A stretch of DNA of 60,038 nt, from assembly GCA_017458105.1 (NCBI GenBank), contig JAFTGC010000028.1, forward strand, positions 1 through 60,038, given 5' to 3'. The stretch comes from Ruminococcus sp. (GTDB lineage Bacteria; Bacillota; Clostridia; Oscillospirales; Acutalibacteraceae). Positions 1 through 8,244 of the stretch are shown piece by piece. The position numbers and the translations under genes are program-made. Numbering within the stretch: position 1 is the stretch's first letter; the number at the start of each line of letters is the position of its first letter. Below the pieces are notes generated by a model, which did no database searches, was not told where the DNA came from, and worked only from the letters and a program-made list of their open reading frames with translations.

Positions 1-188
1 TTTAAGAAGGTTCTCAGCCAGCCTTCTTTGCTTTTTCCAAACATTTCGACTTTAGCGTATGATGTTGCGCCGCATATTACTGCCAGCAACATGATAATCA
101 AAACTTCATGCAAAGGATATATTACGCTTCTGCTTCGTCTGATATCTTCTATGCCTTCGAGCACTTCCATTAAGCTCAATTTCTTCAT
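1..188 (-). CDS. ISAs1-family transposase, N-terminal part (partial)
   Basis: A 62-residue reading frame begins MKKLSLMEVLEGIEDIRR and continues through RSVIYPLHEVLIIMLLAVIC and then a GATSY..VEMFGKSKEGWL segment. This is the N-terminal region (DDE_Tnp_1-associated) seen in ISAs1/H-repeat transposases. The ATG at 188 is preceded by an AGAGGTGG ribosome binding site seven bases upstream, so the start looks intact. The catalytic DDE domain lies outside the window, so I cannot say whether the element is complete or active. It is the only transposase visible here. Confidence 0.85.
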   Translation of the reverse strand, partial: MKKLSLMEVLEGIEDIRRSRSVIYPLHEVLIIMLLAVICGATSYAKVEMFGKSKEGWLRTFL

Positions 189-255
189 GATATGACCACC
201 TCTTTTTCAGTGTATCATATCTATTTCCTTTTGTCGGTTACAGCTCGTTTACAAT
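1..255 (-). mobile_element. End of an ISAs1-family insertion sequence (runs off the left edge)
   Basis: The stretch holds the 5' part of an ISAs1-type transposase and its upstream DNA. The outer boundary is not resolved, because I could not identify a terminal inverted repeat or target duplication with only one end in view. The neighbouring TetR-like remnant loses its resemblance to the family near 260-285, which suggests that the element, or a deletion next to it, ends about there. Confidence 0.5.
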
Positions 256-259
256 TTGT

Positions 260-463
260 TTACTCATTCAAAAACCGTGGTTCCCAATTGGTTTCAAAAT
301 ATGAAGTTGCAATCATAGTTGCTATCCCATGAACACATATCCACATTTAAAAATACAGCATCAACGCTTCTTCATATCTGAACCCCGTTTTTTGCAGAAT
401 TATCGGAATAAAAAGATTAAATTCATCGTTAGAATTTTTATCCTCTTTGGAACGGTCACGCAT
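260..463 (-). pseudogene. Remnant of a TetR/AcrR-like regulator (C-terminal part)
   Basis: One minus-strand frame reads MRDRSKEDKNSNDEFNLF, then IPIILQKTGFRYEEALMLYF, an in-frame TAA (347-349), then MWICVHGIATMIATSYFE and a few unrelated residues to a stop at 260. The block ending in WICVHGIATMIATSY, preceded by a helix with EEA, resembles the ligand-binding end of TetR-type regulators. No N-terminal DNA-binding helix-turn-helix is present, because sigF ends directly upstream. The fragment is therefore truncated at both sides and interrupted by a stop, and is taken as a decayed gene. The family call comes from recognising the motif and was not checked by a search. Confidence 0.6.
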
Positions 464-476
464 AATCAGAGTATTA

Positions 477-1109
477 TCAGCACAACATTTTTTGCCGGAT
501 TAATTTAAGGATTTGTTTTTCTTTACGGCAAACCTGCACTTGTGTCATATTAAGTATTTTACCTGTCTGCGATTGGGTTTTATGTTGATAGTAACGCAGG
601 GTTATAAGTTTATTTTCCATAGGATTTAGTTCTTTGAGAGCATTTTCAAGTGAAAGTCTTTCGGTAAATTCTTCTTCACAGGAATTAACAGTTAGGTCAA
701 GCTCGGCATTATCCTCGCCGGTGAGCGACACGGGAACTCTGCCTGCGTTTAATGCCTCGCTGACCTTTTCTTCATCAACTCCTAGTTTTTCGGCTATGGC
801 GGTTATTGTCATACTGTTATCTGATTCCGTTAATTTTACGATTTTCAGATAAAGCTCCTTAATACTTCGGCTGACTTTGACTGTTCCGCCGTCACGGAAA
901 AGCCTTTTTATCTCACCCAATATCACGGGAACTGCGTAGGTGCTTAATCGAAAGCCTCTGCTGTCATCAAAATTATCAACCGCTTTAACAAGTCCCAAAC
1001 ACCCCGCCATATATAGATCATCATACTCAACACCCTTGCCCTTAAACCGCTTACAGCAAGAGTGTACCAAACCGAGGTTTTCCTCAATAATTTTATTCCG
1101 GTTTTTCAT
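477..1109 (-). CDS. sigF: RNA polymerase sporulation sigma factor SigF
   Basis: A sigma-70 family factor of 210 residues that directs early forespore transcription. Region 2 is clear: DDLYMAGCLGLVKAVDNFD, then GFRLSTYAVPVILGEIKR for -10 recognition and strand opening. A VSRSIKELY segment begins region 3, and a region 4 helix-turn-helix (TGKILNMTQVQVCRKEKQI) ends the protein. The choice of SigF over the related SigG rests on the operon: it overlaps spoIIAB by 17 bases and spoIIAA precedes that. At 210 residues it is somewhat shorter than the Bacillus protein (about 255). The spoVA genes that often follow are absent; a gene remnant and IS DNA lie there instead. Confidence 0.93.
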   Translation of the reverse strand: MKNRNKIIEENLGLVHSCCKRFKGKGVEYDDLYMAGCLGLVKAVDNFDDSRGFRLSTYAVPVILGEIKRLFRDGGTVKVSRSIKELYLKIVKLTESDNSMTITAIAEKLGVDEEKVSEALNAGRVPVSLTGEDNAELDLTVNSCEEEFTERLSLENALKELNPMENKLITLRYYQHKTQSQTGKILNMTQVQVCRKEKQILKLIRQKMLC

Positions 1110-1539
1110 TTGTTACCCTGAAAAATTTTTTGTAAAGTGTAACGGTTGTACCTTTGCCTTCCCGTGAAGTTACTTTAACCTTATCCATAAAACTTTCCAT
1201 AACCGCAAAACCAAGTCCTGCACGCTCTTCTCCGCCTGTTGTGAACAGAGGCTCCATTGCCTGTTTTATGTCAGCTATACCTTTGCCTTTATCACGAATT
1301 TTTACGATAAGTACCCTATCGTCTGTAATTTCACTTTTTATGTAAATTTCTCCGTTGGCACTGTTATAAGCATGAACAATGCAGTTTGTAACAGCCTCGG
1401 AAACTGCTGTTTTTATGTCTGCAAGCTCGGCGATTGTAGGGTCAAGCTGCAAACAGAACGCTGCAACAGCCGAACGTGCAAAGCTTTCGTTTATACTTTT
1501 TGAAGGAATTTTTAAATCCATATAATTTTGACTTTTCAT
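1093..1539 (-). CDS. spoIIAB: Anti-sigma F factor and serine kinase SpoIIAB
   Basis: A 148-residue GHKL-type ATPase. In the family it holds SigF inactive and phosphorylates SpoIIAA. The ATP-binding boxes are visible: an N-box helix (AVSEAVTNCIVHAYN), the G1 box (VKIRDKGKGIAD), and the lid/G2 region (FTTGGEERAGLGFAVMESF). The start ATG follows GGGGGT and overlaps the spoIIAA stop by four bases (ATGA), and the 3' end overlaps sigF. This is the tight coupling expected of the spoIIA operon, where the ratio of the three proteins matters. Confidence 0.95.
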   Translation of the reverse strand: MKSQNYMDLKIPSKSINESFARSAVAAFCLQLDPTIAELADIKTAVSEAVTNCIVHAYNSANGEIYIKSEITDDRVLIVKIRDKGKGIADIKQAMEPLFTTGGEERAGLGFAVMESFMDKVKVTSREGKGTTVTLYKKFFRVTNEKPE

Positions 1540-1844
1540 TTCAGTACCCCCAATGTCTGTACTCCCGACAGTTTAACTATCCTATCTATATTTTCAGGGA
1601 GATTTGTAATTTTTAACCGTCCGCCGATTAGCGACATTTGTCTGAATCTACCCATTATTAGACCAATCCCGCTGCTGTCCATAAAACGCACCTTTGAAAA
1701 GTCAAGGCATAAGAGGTTTGGCCGCAGGGCTTCGGTGCGTGAGTCAATTTCTTGTCTTATTGATTTGCTGGTATGCTGGTCGATTTCTCCTGAAAGATAA
1801 ACCGTCATCACACCGTCTTGATAATCTGTGTTAATCATTTTCAA
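1536..1844 (-). CDS. spoIIAA: Anti-sigma F factor antagonist SpoIIAA
   Basis: A 102-residue STAS-domain protein. When unphosphorylated it binds SpoIIAB and releases SigF in the forespore. The phosphorylation loop is present as FMDSSGIGLIMGR, with the target serine in DSSG, after a hydrophobic strand (LLCLDFSKVR). An AAAGGAAG ribosome binding site lies just upstream of the ATG. It is the first gene of the operon. The DNA between it and folC contains a strong hairpin (1865-1892) and no convincing SigH promoter. Confidence 0.95.
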   Translation of the reverse strand: MKMINTDYQDGVMTVYLSGEIDQHTSKSIRQEIDSRTEALRPNLLCLDFSKVRFMDSSGIGLIMGRFRQMSLIGGRLKITNLPENIDRIVKLSGVQTLGVLK

Positions 1845-1864
1845 CTTCCTTTATAAATAAAAAA

Positions 1865-1892
1865 CTCATACTATTATCATAAATAGTATGAG
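1865..1892 (-). terminator. Intrinsic terminator after folC (also lies in the spoIIA leader)
   Basis: Perfect 11-bp inverted repeat (1865-1875 with 1882-1892) around a six-base loop. In the minus-strand transcript it is followed by TTTTTTATTT. It would end the alaS-GHL10-folC transcript 20 bases before spoIIAA. Confidence 0.75.
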
Positions 1893-1923
1893 CTAAAAAA
1901 TTTGTTTTATTCTGTTGGTTGGG

Positions 1924-3216
1924 TTATTTTTTTAACTTTTCAAGGAAAATCGGGCGTATCTCACCGGCAAGATAGAGTGAACCGCAGACAAGAATTGCAC
2001 AGTTTTTTTCTTCTGCTGTTTGTATTGCCCTATTCACTGCATCCTCTGCCGAATCGGCGGTGACAACTGTTGTAAATTTATCTTTGCAAATTTCGGCAAG
2101 CTCACTTGCTGTCAAAGTGCGTGGGTTATCAACCGTAACAGTTATTACCGTACTGAACTTACCCCTGATAAAATCCAAACTGCCCGAAATATCTTTATCT
2201 TTTAACATACCCACAATCAGGATTTTTTCGGCTGAGCCAAAATATTCATCTACACTGTTTGCAAAAGCCTGCATACCGTTAGGGTTGTGAGCACCATCAA
2301 TAACAGTAATCGGAGAATGTGAGATAAGCTCAAACCTTGCAGGGTGCTTTGTTTTGCTTATTCCGAATTCTATATCATCGGCAGTAATAGTAAAAAAACA
2401 GTCCCTCCTAAGAACATCCAAAGTAGTTAGAGCAGTTTTTAGATTTTCAACCTGATGAAGTCCAACAAGCGGCAGCTGCAACTTTTTGTGCTTATATTTT
2501 ACAGTTGATCCGTTCAAATCGGAGGCTATAACCTTAACCTTGCAGTCATCTGCAAAGTAGTAGCAATTGTGTTTATTTATACAATCTTTTACTATCTGCT
2601 TTTCGATTTTGTCGGTAGTTTGTTTTGCTATTACGGTAAATGAATTTTCCTTTATAATCCCACACTTTTGAGATGTAATCTCCTCAACAGTACCGCCCAA
2701 AACAGCAGTGTGGTCAAGGTCAATCGGTGTTATTACCGAACAAAGCGGAGGCGGTATTGTGTTGGTGCAGTCGAGCAAACCGCCCATTCCTGTTTCAAGC
2801 ACAACTACCTCACATTTTTCAATATAAAAATAATAGAAAGCTATAGCGTTGACAAACTCAAATTCCGTAATAATCTCATCTTTTTTTGCCATTTGTTCAA
2901 CATAGGGATAGATGTATTCAACCGCCTTGCAGAGCTTTTCTTTTGGAATCATTTTGGAATCAATCTGTATTCTTTCCCTAAAATCTGTTATATAAGGTGA
3001 GATAAAAAGTCCTGTTTTATAGCCCGACGCAGTGAGCACAGAACATATCATCTGGCTTACAGAACCTTTGCCGTTAGTACCTGCAATATGAACAAACTTG
3101 CATTTATCCTGCGGATTTCCTATAAGGTTAAGCAGTTTTAAAATTCTGTCGAGTCCGGGTCTTGAACCAAAGCGGAGAAGTCCGTGTATTTTTTCAAGTG
3201 CTTCGTTGTATTCCAT
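1924..3216 (-). CDS. folC: Folylpolyglutamate synthase / dihydrofolate synthase
   Basis: A cytoplasmic Mur-ligase-type enzyme of 430 residues that adds glutamate to dihydropteroate and folates in an ATP-dependent reaction. The ATP loop reads HIAGTNGKGSVSQM near residue 45. Further family motifs are VVLETGMGGLLDCTN, TPIDLDHTAVLG and, in the C-terminal domain, VIDGAHNPNGMQAF. The start chosen is ATG 3216 (MEYNEALEK), seven bases after GAGGTG; a GTG five codons upstream lies within that ribosome binding site and is unlikely. Two other folate-linked genes (thyX and 5-formyl-THF cyclo-ligase) are in the neighbouring operon. It follows the secreted GHL10 gene by about ten bases and is last before a terminator. 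Confidence 0.93.
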   Translation of the reverse strand: MEYNEALEKIHGLLRFGSRPGLDRILKLLNLIGNPQDKCKFVHIAGTNGKGSVSQMICSVLTASGYKTGLFISPYITDFRERIQIDSKMIPKEKLCKAVEYIYPYVEQMAKKDEIITEFEFVNAIAFYYFYIEKCEVVVLETGMGGLLDCTNTIPPPLCSVITPIDLDHTAVLGGTVEEITSQKCGIIKENSFTVIAKQTTDKIEKQIVKDCINKHNCYYFADDCKVKVIASDLNGSTVKYKHKKLQLPLVGLHQVENLKTALTTLDVLRRDCFFTITADDIEFGISKTKHPARFELISHSPITVIDGAHNPNGMQAFANSVDEYFGSAEKILIVGMLKDKDISGSLDFIRGKFSTVITVTVDNPRTLTASELAEICKDKFTTVVTADSAEDAVNRAIQTAEEKNCAILVCGSLYLAGEIRPIFLEKLKK

Positions 3217-3227
3217 AAAGCTGCACC

Positions 3228-5294
3228 TCACAATTTATCCTGACTGTATTTTTTAATAGCAACAGCCAAATTTTTGAACTCTGCCTTACTTTGGGAGGTA
3301 ATCATATTGCTGTACCTGAATACCATTACACCATTAGCTGAGTAAGTTTTCATTGACTTGTTAAACTCCTGTTTGAGGATTGTGGTTTTGCCTCGCCAAG
3401 TTGAAAAATCTTCGGTTTTAGAACCTGATTTGTAACCGGCAAGCCCTACATAGAACTTCAAGTCATTGTGAAATTTTAGTTGTGTCCACTTTTTAATTGC
3501 GTTGTCAAAAGTAAGCGTGGGGTTGGTTAAACTCCAATAAATTTGAGGACAAATGTAATCTACATATCCTTTTTTTGTACACCAAGTTTTTACATCGGCG
3601 TAAAGATATGCGTTATTGTTGTAATTACCCTGCGGTGAAATTCCAAACAGTATATATTTGTTAGAATTTTTTATTGTTTTATAAACCGACTTAACCATAT
3701 TGTTGACATTTGATTTTCTCCAAGCCGAGAGAGAAACAGGTGATTTAACGCGCTTTTTATATGCAGAGTATTCTTTACTATCGAAATCTTTAGAGGTAGT
3801 CGGATAAAAATAGTCATCAAACTGAACTCCGTCAATTTTATATTCATTAACAAGCTCCGAAACACTCTTAACAATCAAATCCTGTGCTGAACGGTTTGCT
3901 GGATTAAGATAAATATCATTATTCCAACGCACTCCCATGGAAGGATTTTCAATGTATGGATTGTCACTGCTCAAAGCAAATGAATTTGAGCTTAGCCTAA
4001 CACGGTAAGGGTTTATCCACGCATGGATTGACATTCCCTGCGAATGTGTGTACTCAGACATATATTTAAGTGCATCATACCCCGGGTCTTTGCCCTGCTT
4101 ACCCGAAATAATGTGAGAATACGGAAAATACTCCGAGTAGTACATAGCGTCATTGAACGGATGAACTTGAACAATCAGCGTATTATAACCGTTTGACTTT
4201 GAAGTTTTTACTATACTTTTAAACTTCTTTTTAAAAGCCGAAAAACTGCGGTCGTTATTCGTTAAATTAAAATCAAGATAGCTTATCCATATACCCTTCA
4301 TATTAACAAAATTTACTGCCTTGTACTGTCCGTTAGCGTCAGGTTGGTAGACATTTGACTTATCATATGTATAAGCAGAATAATATTTTTTATTTTTGTA
4401 TGTTTGATAACAGCGTATTCTAACATAGTATAGGTCAAAATCTGACCACTGTGGCGAAATCGCCAAATCAATTGAAGTTGTATTTTTATTTTTAACAATT
4501 TTCCGGTGTGAATTTTCTTTAAAACCACTATCGGTTGAATAATATATCTCGTAACCGTCTGCATTATTGTTTTTATCCCAAGTAAGGTGCAGTTTGCCAT
4601 ATTGGTATGAAACCGCAGAAACAGTCGATTTTGACGGACGGATTGCAAAACGGATAGTTTTGCTTGCTTTTGCTTTGTACTTTCCTTTGAAAGTAATTTT
4701 ACATTTTGCTGTTCCCGGATTTTTATTGTCGGAGTACGAAAGGCTGTAGTCGATGTTCTGTGACAAGATTTTGCCTTTGTGGTTAATAACAGCTATCGGC
4801 TTAACATTAGAACCCGTGTATTGACGGTTCATCAAAGTTGAAATCAAAATGCGTTTACCTGCCTGTTTTTTCCATAATTCTGATTTATACTTGCAGGCGA
4901 CGGTAAGCAGATTCTCACAGCCCGAAAACTGTGTTGAATTTACACCGCAATAAGGATTGATATAAGCATAAGTCAAACTTTTACAGTTGTAGAAGGCATC
5001 CTTTGAAATTTCTTTTACAGAATCATAAATGAAAATATTTTTAAGATACTTTTCATTATTAAATGCTTTAGATGCTATTTTAACCACAGATTTTCCGTTT
5101 ATTTTTGACGGTATATTAACTAGTTCAACCTCACCGTCGTATGCGGTGATTGTAACACCGTTGGCAGACTCGGTATAAGTAAAAGTTCCGTAGGAATCTG
5201 TATATGTCAGTACAGCTGCACTAAAGTCACCGACCACCACAGTTGAAATCAAAACTAAAAATATAAGAACAAAGGAAAATACTTTTTTCAACAT
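3228..5294 (-). CDS. Secreted LRR / Fn3 / GHL10-family (DUF187-like) glycosidase-type protein
   Basis: A 688-residue exported protein. After a basic signal peptide (LKKVFSFVLIFLVLISTVVV) come BspA-type leucine-rich repeats (residues about 45-140; VVKIASKAFNN, VKEISKDAFYNC). Next is a bacterial Ig-like domain of the 'DYSLSYSDN..NPGTAKCKI' type (about 155-220), a fibronectin-III-like domain (about 225-320), and a C-terminal GHL10 barrel (about 333-680). The barrel shows MKGIWISYLD, HAWINPYRVR, DGVQFDDYFYP and FGISPQGN, which are family hallmarks; the two Asp of FDDYF are likely active-site residues. The start ATG follows GGAG by five bases, although GTG codons just upstream are possible. GHL10 proteins are thought to act on cell-wall or other glycans; the substrate here is unknown. 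It lies between alaS and folC in one operon, an unexpected place for an exported enzyme. Confidence 0.85.
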   Translation of the reverse strand: MLKKVFSFVLIFLVLISTVVVGDFSAAVLTYTDSYGTFTYTESANGVTITAYDGEVELVNIPSKINGKSVVKIASKAFNNEKYLKNIFIYDSVKEISKDAFYNCKSLTYAYINPYCGVNSTQFSGCENLLTVACKYKSELWKKQAGKRILISTLMNRQYTGSNVKPIAVINHKGKILSQNIDYSLSYSDNKNPGTAKCKITFKGKYKAKASKTIRFAIRPSKSTVSAVSYQYGKLHLTWDKNNNADGYEIYYSTDSGFKENSHRKIVKNKNTTSIDLAISPQWSDFDLYYVRIRCYQTYKNKKYYSAYTYDKSNVYQPDANGQYKAVNFVNMKGIWISYLDFNLTNNDRSFSAFKKKFKSIVKTSKSNGYNTLIVQVHPFNDAMYYSEYFPYSHIISGKQGKDPGYDALKYMSEYTHSQGMSIHAWINPYRVRLSSNSFALSSDNPYIENPSMGVRWNNDIYLNPANRSAQDLIVKSVSELVNEYKIDGVQFDDYFYPTTSKDFDSKEYSAYKKRVKSPVSLSAWRKSNVNNMVKSVYKTIKNSNKYILFGISPQGNYNNNAYLYADVKTWCTKKGYVDYICPQIYWSLTNPTLTFDNAIKKWTQLKFHNDLKFYVGLAGYKSGSKTEDFSTWRGKTTILKQEFNKSMKTYSANGVMVFRYSNMITSQSKAEFKNLAVAIKKYSQDKL

Positions 5295-5309
5295 CACCAC
5301 TCCGTTAAT

Positions 5310-7955
5310 TTATTCAAAATCAAGTTCATCTGCCATCTTCTTAACAATTTCTTCCACTGCAATTATTGCGTCATCAACCTTTGATTTATCTTTTGCACCT
5401 GCCATAGCCATGTTAGGCTTACCGCCACCGTTACCGCCGGCTATTTGTGCAACCTGCTTTACGATATTACCTGCTTTCAGACCGTTTGCAACAGCATCTT
5501 TTCCGCAGGCACAGGCAAACGCCACTTTATCTCCATTGATACCTGCAAGTAAGATTACCGTCATAGGGTTATCATTAACTGCGTTGGAACATATATCACG
5601 AAGCATATTTGCATCTGCATCATTTATTGCAACAGAAATAATTCTGATACCTTTATAACGCTTTGCGTTTTTGAACATATCCTGAGTAACATTGCCGGCA
5701 AGCTTTTTGTTCAGCTCCTCAATCTTTTTGTCCTTAATACGCATTTCTTCAGCAAATCTTACAGCACCGTCAACAAGTTCTTTAGGATTGTTGATTTTAA
5801 GTGCAGCAGTGCAGTTATTAAGCACATTTATAACACTGCCGAGGTAATTGAGCACGCCCTTGCCTGTTACAGCTTCAATTCTTCTTACACCGGAAGCAAC
5901 AGAATTTTCTGATTTAATCTTGAAAAGACCTATATTTGAGGTATTCGTAACATGGGTACCGCCACAGAATTCAATTGAAAAATCGCCTGCGTTAACTACA
6001 CGCACTCTGTCGCCGTACTTCTCGCCAAAGAGCATCATAGCACCAATCTTTTTTGCCTCTTCTATATCCATTTCTTCCGAAACAACCTCAAGTTGCTCAA
6101 AAATTTTTTCATTTACCAGTTCTTCCACTTTTTCAAGCTCTTCATTTGTCATTGCTTCAAAATGTGTAAAGTCAAAACGGAAGTAACCGTCAGTTACATA
6201 CTGACCTGCCTGTTCAACATGGGTACCGAGAATTTTTCTCAGAGCTGCCTGTAAGAGATGGGCTGCAGTGTGGTTACGGGTTATATCGGCTCTGCGTGTT
6301 GCATTAATTTTTGCCTGAACAGTATCGCCTACAGAAATAACGCCCCTCTCAACTTCTGCCGAGTGCAGGAAAATACCCGTTGCATCCTTTGTTGTATTGT
6401 CAATCTTGATACCGACAACATTGTTGCTTATTACACCTTTGTCGCCAACCTGTCCGCCACTCTCTGCATAGAAAGGTGTTTTATCAAGTATGATTATGCC
6501 TTTTTCGCCCTCAGTAAGTGAATCAACTCTCTCACCATCTTTGACAATACCAATCACCTTTGATTCACACATTGTCACCAAATAACCCTTGAAGTCGGTT
6601 TTAACAAGGTCGGTAAGGTCTGTGCTGTCTGAAATCCAAGCGTCGGCACCTGCGTTTTCTCTTGCATTACGGGAACGCTCCTTCTGCTCTTGGAGAAGTT
6701 CTGAAAACCTCTCCAAATCAACCTGCATACCCTTTTCGCCTGCAATCTCTCTTATCAGATCAATCGGGAAACCGAAAGTATCATTCAGTTTAAAAGCGTC
6801 ATCACCTGAAAGAAGCTTACTCTCTGCATTTGTAATAATATCCTCCAAAAGCGACATACCCTGGTCGATTGTTTTGCCGAAGTTTTCTTCCTCTACTTCG
6901 ATAAGTTTTACTATGAAATCTCTCTTGTCACGAAGTTCAGGATAAGCACTCTCGTTTTCGTTGATCACAGTGTCGGCAATTTTGTAAAGGAAAGTTTTAT
7001 TGTAACCCAGTATCCTTCCGTGGCGTGCTGCTCTTCTGAGAAGCCTTCTGAGCACATAACCCTTGCCCTCGTTTGAAGGCATAACACCGTCGCCAATCAT
7101 AAAGGTTGTGGAACGAATATGGTCGGTTATTACACGCAGTGAAATATCAGTTTTAGGACTTTCACCGTAGTTTACACCTACAATTGAAGAGATATGCTTC
7201 ATAATATTTTGAACTGTGTCAACAAGGAACAGGTTGTCAACTCCCTGCATTACACAGGCAAGCCTTTCAAGACCCATACCTGTATCTATGTTAGGGTGGT
7301 CAAGCGGTGTGTAATTGTTGTTACCATCATTTTCAAATTGAGTGAACACAAGGTTCCATACTTCCATATAACGGTCGCACTCACAGCCTACTTTGCAGTC
7401 CGGTTTACCGCAGCCGTGTTCTTCACCACGGTCATAGTAAATCTCAGAACAAGGCCCGCAAGGACCGCTGCCGTGTTCCCAGAAATTGTCGGCTTTACCC
7501 AAACGAACCATATGGCTCTCCTCTACACCGACTTCCTTTGTCCATATGTCAAAAGCCTCGTCATCATCTTGATATACAGATATAAACAACTTTTCCTTTG
7601 GAATTTCAAGAACCTCTGTAAAGAATTCCCATGCCCATGCAGTTGCTTCCCTCTTAAAATAGTCGCCAAAAGAAAAGTTGCCGAGCATTTCAAAATATGT
7701 TCCGTGACGGTCGGTAATGCCTACTTCTTCAATATCAGGTGTTCTTATACACTTCTGGCAGGTTGTGACACGGCTTTTCGGAGGCGTTACCTCACCTGTG
7801 AAGTATTTCTTCATAGGTGCCATACCGCTGTTTATAAGCAAAAGGCTGTTATCATCCTTTGGTATCAACGAAAACGAAGGCAGCCTGAGGCAACCCTTGC
7901 TCTCCATAAATGAAAGAAATTTTTCCCTTAATTCGTTAAGTCCTGTCCACTGCAT
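5310..7955 (-). CDS. alaS: Alanyl-tRNA synthetase
   Basis: A full-length class II synthetase of 881 residues that charges tRNA-Ala. The N-terminal catalytic core has GMAPMKKYFTGEVTPP, RHGTYFEMLGNFSFGDYF and GMGLERLACVMQG. The editing domain carries zinc-type ligands in HTAAHLLQAAL and FCGGTHVTNT. A DHHA1-like C-terminal domain ends with GGNGGGKPNMAMAGA. The ATG is preceded by AAGGAG. Expression should respond to uncharged tRNA-Ala through the T-box leader at 7978-8208. The GHL10 gene starts about 15 bases downstream and shares the transcript. Confidence 0.97.
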   Translation of the reverse strand: MQWTGLNELREKFLSFMESKGCLRLPSFSLIPKDDNSLLLINSGMAPMKKYFTGEVTPPKSRVTTCQKCIRTPDIEEVGITDRHGTYFEMLGNFSFGDYFKREATAWAWEFFTEVLEIPKEKLFISVYQDDDEAFDIWTKEVGVEESHMVRLGKADNFWEHGSGPCGPCSEIYYDRGEEHGCGKPDCKVGCECDRYMEVWNLVFTQFENDGNNNYTPLDHPNIDTGMGLERLACVMQGVDNLFLVDTVQNIMKHISSIVGVNYGESPKTDISLRVITDHIRSTTFMIGDGVMPSNEGKGYVLRRLLRRAARHGRILGYNKTFLYKIADTVINENESAYPELRDKRDFIVKLIEVEEENFGKTIDQGMSLLEDIITNAESKLLSGDDAFKLNDTFGFPIDLIREIAGEKGMQVDLERFSELLQEQKERSRNARENAGADAWISDSTDLTDLVKTDFKGYLVTMCESKVIGIVKDGERVDSLTEGEKGIIILDKTPFYAESGGQVGDKGVISNNVVGIKIDNTTKDATGIFLHSAEVERGVISVGDTVQAKINATRRADITRNHTAAHLLQAALRKILGTHVEQAGQYVTDGYFRFDFTHFEAMTNEELEKVEELVNEKIFEQLEVVSEEMDIEEAKKIGAMMLFGEKYGDRVRVVNAGDFSIEFCGGTHVTNTSNIGLFKIKSENSVASGVRRIEAVTGKGVLNYLGSVINVLNNCTAALKINNPKELVDGAVRFAEEMRIKDKKIEELNKKLAGNVTQDMFKNAKRYKGIRIISVAINDADANMLRDICSNAVNDNPMTVILLAGINGDKVAFACACGKDAVANGLKAGNIVKQVAQIAGGNGGGKPNMAMAGAKDKSKVDDAIIAVEEIVKKMADELDFE

Positions 7956-7977
7956 TTTTCATTCTCCTTAAATTATG

Positions 7978-8208
7978 CTAAAAAAACTCCCACCCCATAA
8001 GGGGCAGGAGCATATTATCCTGTGGTACCACCCTTGTTGCAGTGCAGAACACTGCCGCTCGGAATCTTTAACGCAGAAATACGCCGTGCTTTATCACACA
8101 GGGCTCACGGGTAGCTGAGTAAACCATCGTAAAGCAGTCGCACCACATCTGCCCTCTCTGAGTACGAAAACTTCTACTCTCGTCCGTTCAATGCCATAAT
8201 TTTGTATT
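7978..8208 (-). promoter_or_regulatory. T-box riboswitch leader of alaS
   Basis: Leader of about 230 bases between a sigma-A promoter and alaS. The minus-strand RNA carries the conserved T-box sequence GGGTGGTACCACAGG (8019-8033), directly before an intrinsic terminator, plus an upstream Stem I region with an AGTAGAAG element. T-boxes let uncharged cognate tRNA stabilise the antiterminator. A GCT triplet (8113-8115) is a plausible alanine specifier, but I did not fold Stem I, so that codon is tentative. Confidence 0.9.
7987..8010 (-). terminator. T-box-controlled terminator in the alaS leader
   Basis: Ten-base-pair GC-rich stem (7987-7996 with 8001-8010) with a four-base loop and a T-rich tail on the minus strand. 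It sits just after the T-box sequence, as expected for the attenuator hairpin that competes with the antiterminator. Confidence 0.9.
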
Positions 8209-8215
8209 TTATATA

Positions 8216-8244
8216 ATTATATCGTTATATTATTAAAAAGTCAA
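8216..8244 (-). promoter_or_regulatory. Sigma-A promoter of the alaS operon
   Basis: TTGACT (8239-8244) and TATAAT (8216-8221) with a 17-base spacer, reading toward alaS. The -35 box overlaps the stop codon of the upstream U32 gene (8241-8243). Confidence 0.85.

Noticed and set aside
1909-1915. SigH-type -10 (ACAGAAT) upstream of spoIIAA
   Set aside because: No AGGAWWW-like -35 box lies 11-13 bases upstream, so a SigH promoter cannot be supported.
5848-6186. Plus-strand open frames inside alaS and other synthetases
   Set aside because: They have no ribosome binding site, no recognisable motifs, and lie fully opposite well-conserved genes.
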